DNA from: Zobellia roscoffensis
Lineage (GTDB): Bacteria > Bacteroidota > Bacteroidia > Flavobacteriales > Flavobacteriaceae
Direction of reading: 5' to 3'
Length of the DNA: 64,000 nt
NCBI RefSeq assembly: GCF_015330165.1
Contig: NZ_JADDXT010000002.1
Coordinates: forward strand, 4,614,024-4,678,023
In this document: piece after piece, positions 62,783 through 64,000 of the stretch
Position numbering within the stretch: the stretch's first letter is position 1
How the letters are laid out: each line of letters opens with the position of its first letter
Notes under the pieces: generated by a model
Databases searched by the model: none
The model's input: only the letters and a program-made list of their open reading frames with translations
Told to the model about the DNA's origin: nothing
Made by a program: the position numbers and the translations under genes

Positions 62783-62815
62783 AAAAGCGGCCTGCATTAA
62801 ACAGGCCGCTTTTTG
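62783..62815 (+). terminator. Terminator after the second S41 gene
   Basis: AAAAGCGGCCTG and CAGGCCGC pair around CATTAAA, followed by TTTTTGTTT. Its reverse strand (AAAAAGCGG then TTTTCGC) also suits the convergent BtuF-like gene. Confidence 0.88.
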
Positions 62816-62834
62816 TTTGATAATCGAACGCTTC

Positions 62835-63761
62835 TTAGTACTCGTAAAACTTTTGATACTTACGCTTCAAATGCGAAGGAACAGAAATCGCTTCCGGATG
62901 AAACAATCCTGCCAACAATTCTATACCATCTACCAGAGTTGCAGCAGAAGATTGCGTAAACAAATCAAAATCGGCTATATATACCTGTTGTTTCTTCACA
63001 GCCTCCAATGAGGTCCACCCCTCTTTTAAAAGCAATAGGTACATTTCCTTTAAGGTTCTGCTCATGCTAAATCCACATGGAGCTATCACAATTACTTCAG
63101 GATTATACTGTTTTATTTTATCCCAAGAAAGAACACCGCTATTTCCAGAAGGATTAGATAGCATATCCACACCACCTGCATATCCTATTTGATGAGGTAT
63201 CCAATGACCGCAATTATAAATAGGCTCTATCCATTCCAACAACAGCACTCTCTTTGTAAGAACTCTAGCTGCTCTTAGTTGGTCCACTACATAATCTATT
63301 CTTTCATTCAGTTTTCCCAAATACTCATAAGCCACCTCTTCCTTATTCAATGCCTTGGCAATAGAAACTGCATTATCAAAAACATCTTTAAGACCAGAAG
63401 GGCTAATTGAAATGAGTTCCGGCTGTTTTTCAAGGTTAGCCACAGCAGCTGCTGTACATTCCGTATCAATCTGGCAAACATCGCACATGTCTTGTGTAAA
63501 TATGACATCTGGCGCTATTTCCGCTAATGCCTTTTCATCTACGTAATACAGCTTTTTCCCTTCTTTCTTACTTTCTGAGAAAAATACATCTATCTCTTTG
63601 CTTGTATAATTCTTACCTTCCAGAATGCATCGTACCACCGGTCTTTTTTCTTCTAATGCCTGCGGCGGACACTCAAACGTAATACCATACAAATGGTCTT
63701 CCAGACCCATATCATAGAGCATTTGAGTTACCGCTGGCATAAAAGAGCAAACTTTGAGCAT
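62835..63761 (-). CDS. BtuF-like cobalamin-binding protein without signal peptide
   Basis: The 308-residue protein has the periplasmic-binding fold of BtuF/FhuD: MLKVCSFMPAVTQMLYDMGL at the start, PDVIFTQDMCDVCQID with a Cys-containing loop, and LSWDKIKQYNPEVIVIAPCG near 218-237. The start at 63761 gives no export signal. Either the protein acts in the cytoplasm or a different start is used. It is preceded by a DUF5074 gene 5 bp upstream, a combination seen with cobalamin uptake genes in this phylum. Ligand assignment is by similarity only. Confidence 0.75.
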   Translation of the reverse strand: MLKVCSFMPAVTQMLYDMGLEDHLYGITFECPPQALEEKRPVVRCILEGKNYTSKEIDVFFSESKKEGKKLYYVDEKALAEIAPDVIFTQDMCDVCQIDTECTAAAVANLEKQPELISISPSGLKDVFDNAVSIAKALNKEEVAYEYLGKLNERIDYVVDQLRAARVLTKRVLLLEWIEPIYNCGHWIPHQIGYAGGVDMLSNPSGNSGVLSWDKIKQYNPEVIVIAPCGFSMSRTLKEMYLLLLKEGWTSLEAVKKQQVYIADFDLFTQSSAATLVDGIELLAGLFHPEAISVPSHLKRKYQKFYEY

Positions 63762-63766
63762 CAGAT

Positions 63767-64000
63767 TTAATTAAAATATATACCTCCTGGAATAATTCCT
63801 ACAGGAATAGTATTAGTTAATTCTTTTGATGTTAAATCATAAATGTACAGATCCCCTTTACTGGCATAATCTTTTGCATCGGTGCCATATAATTTTCCGT
63901 CATTAACAGTCATACTATAAAAAGAAACATCACTAATGTAAGCTTCGGTTGGTAAAGCATCTGAATCGGAACTAAAAGAATAAACTGCATTAGACATGCC
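63767..64000 (-). CDS. DUF5074/beta-propeller surface protein, C-terminal end (start outside window)
   Basis: The last ~77 codons of a minus-strand gene are present and the frame continues past the right edge. The sequence has repeat-type beta-propeller segments (DVSFYSMTVNDGKLYGTDAK, then GDLYIYDLTSKELTNTIPVG) and ends GGIYFN. In Bacteroidota, DUF5074 proteins often accompany TonB receptors and BtuF in cobalamin loci. A cobalamin riboswitch and the receptor gene may lie just outside the window, which I cannot see. An internal ATG at 63997 is not taken as the start. Confidence 0.7.
   Translation of the reverse strand, partial: GMSNAVYSFSSDSDALPTEAYISDVSFYSMTVNDGKLYGTDAKDYASKGDLYIYDLTSKELTNTIPVGIIPGGIYFN

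Overview
The window looks like chromosome from a marine member of the Flavobacteriaceae (Bacteroidota). The supporting signs are SprB-type adhesin repeats, TonB receptors with carboxypeptidase-like N-domains, the flavobacterial families DUF4249, DUF4294, DUF6095, DUF6495 and DUF4252, A-rich leaders without Shine-Dalgarno sequences, and TAnnTTTG -7 promoter elements. The genus cannot be fixed from sequence alone; a Zobellia/Maribacter-like organism is a guess. No rRNA, tRNA, CRISPR array, intact insertion sequence or prophage was seen.

Layout. 1-2692 is the start of a very large secreted adhesin that runs off the left edge. 2957-6189 holds a thioesterase, dnaA, a low-molecular-weight phosphatase and an RsmI-like methyltransferase. 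6376-8114 is an AT-rich two-gene insert (DUF262 protein plus HEPN-domain protein), followed by a decayed region to 8636. 8637-20258 is mostly housekeeping: murein enzymes, dapF, an HtrA protease, a long-form GAPDH, trmD-rplS and a monomeric isocitrate dehydrogenase, with a gene-free stretch at 17381-18038 that contains a 40-bp near-perfect palindrome. 20385-33066 holds two TonB receptors, small envelope proteins, an M42 peptidase, a NUDIX enzyme, an SDR/RbsD pair and hisS. 33164-34270 is the rpsF-rpsR-rplI operon. 34499-41578 covers a LytTR regulator, priA, a BrkB-type membrane protein, nadC, rlmH and a secreted orphan.

41678-47019 holds a fused phosphoserine phosphatase/phosphoglycerate dehydrogenase, the SatD-DUF3307-hydrolase operon with 24-bp direct repeats at its front, a small membrane methyltransferase and the ITPase-like gene. 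47160-55726 holds a DEAD-box helicase with a structured leader, a GH13 lipoprotein, a TrmH-type methyltransferase, a sirtuin and purB. 55808-59461 carries an MscS channel and an operon of ECF sigma factor, probable anti-sigma factor and three DUF4252 proteins. Divergent from that operon are two tandem S41 protease lipoproteins (59696-62764). The window ends in a probable cobalamin-uptake cluster (BtuF-like protein and a truncated DUF5074 protein).

The best candidates for undescribed biology are the DUF262-HEPN pair, the SatD regulatory locus (an HTH joined to a domain with cyclase-like motifs, with repeated operators), and the sigma/anti-sigma/DUF4252 operon that shares a control region with the S41 proteases. 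Functional statements for all three are inference.
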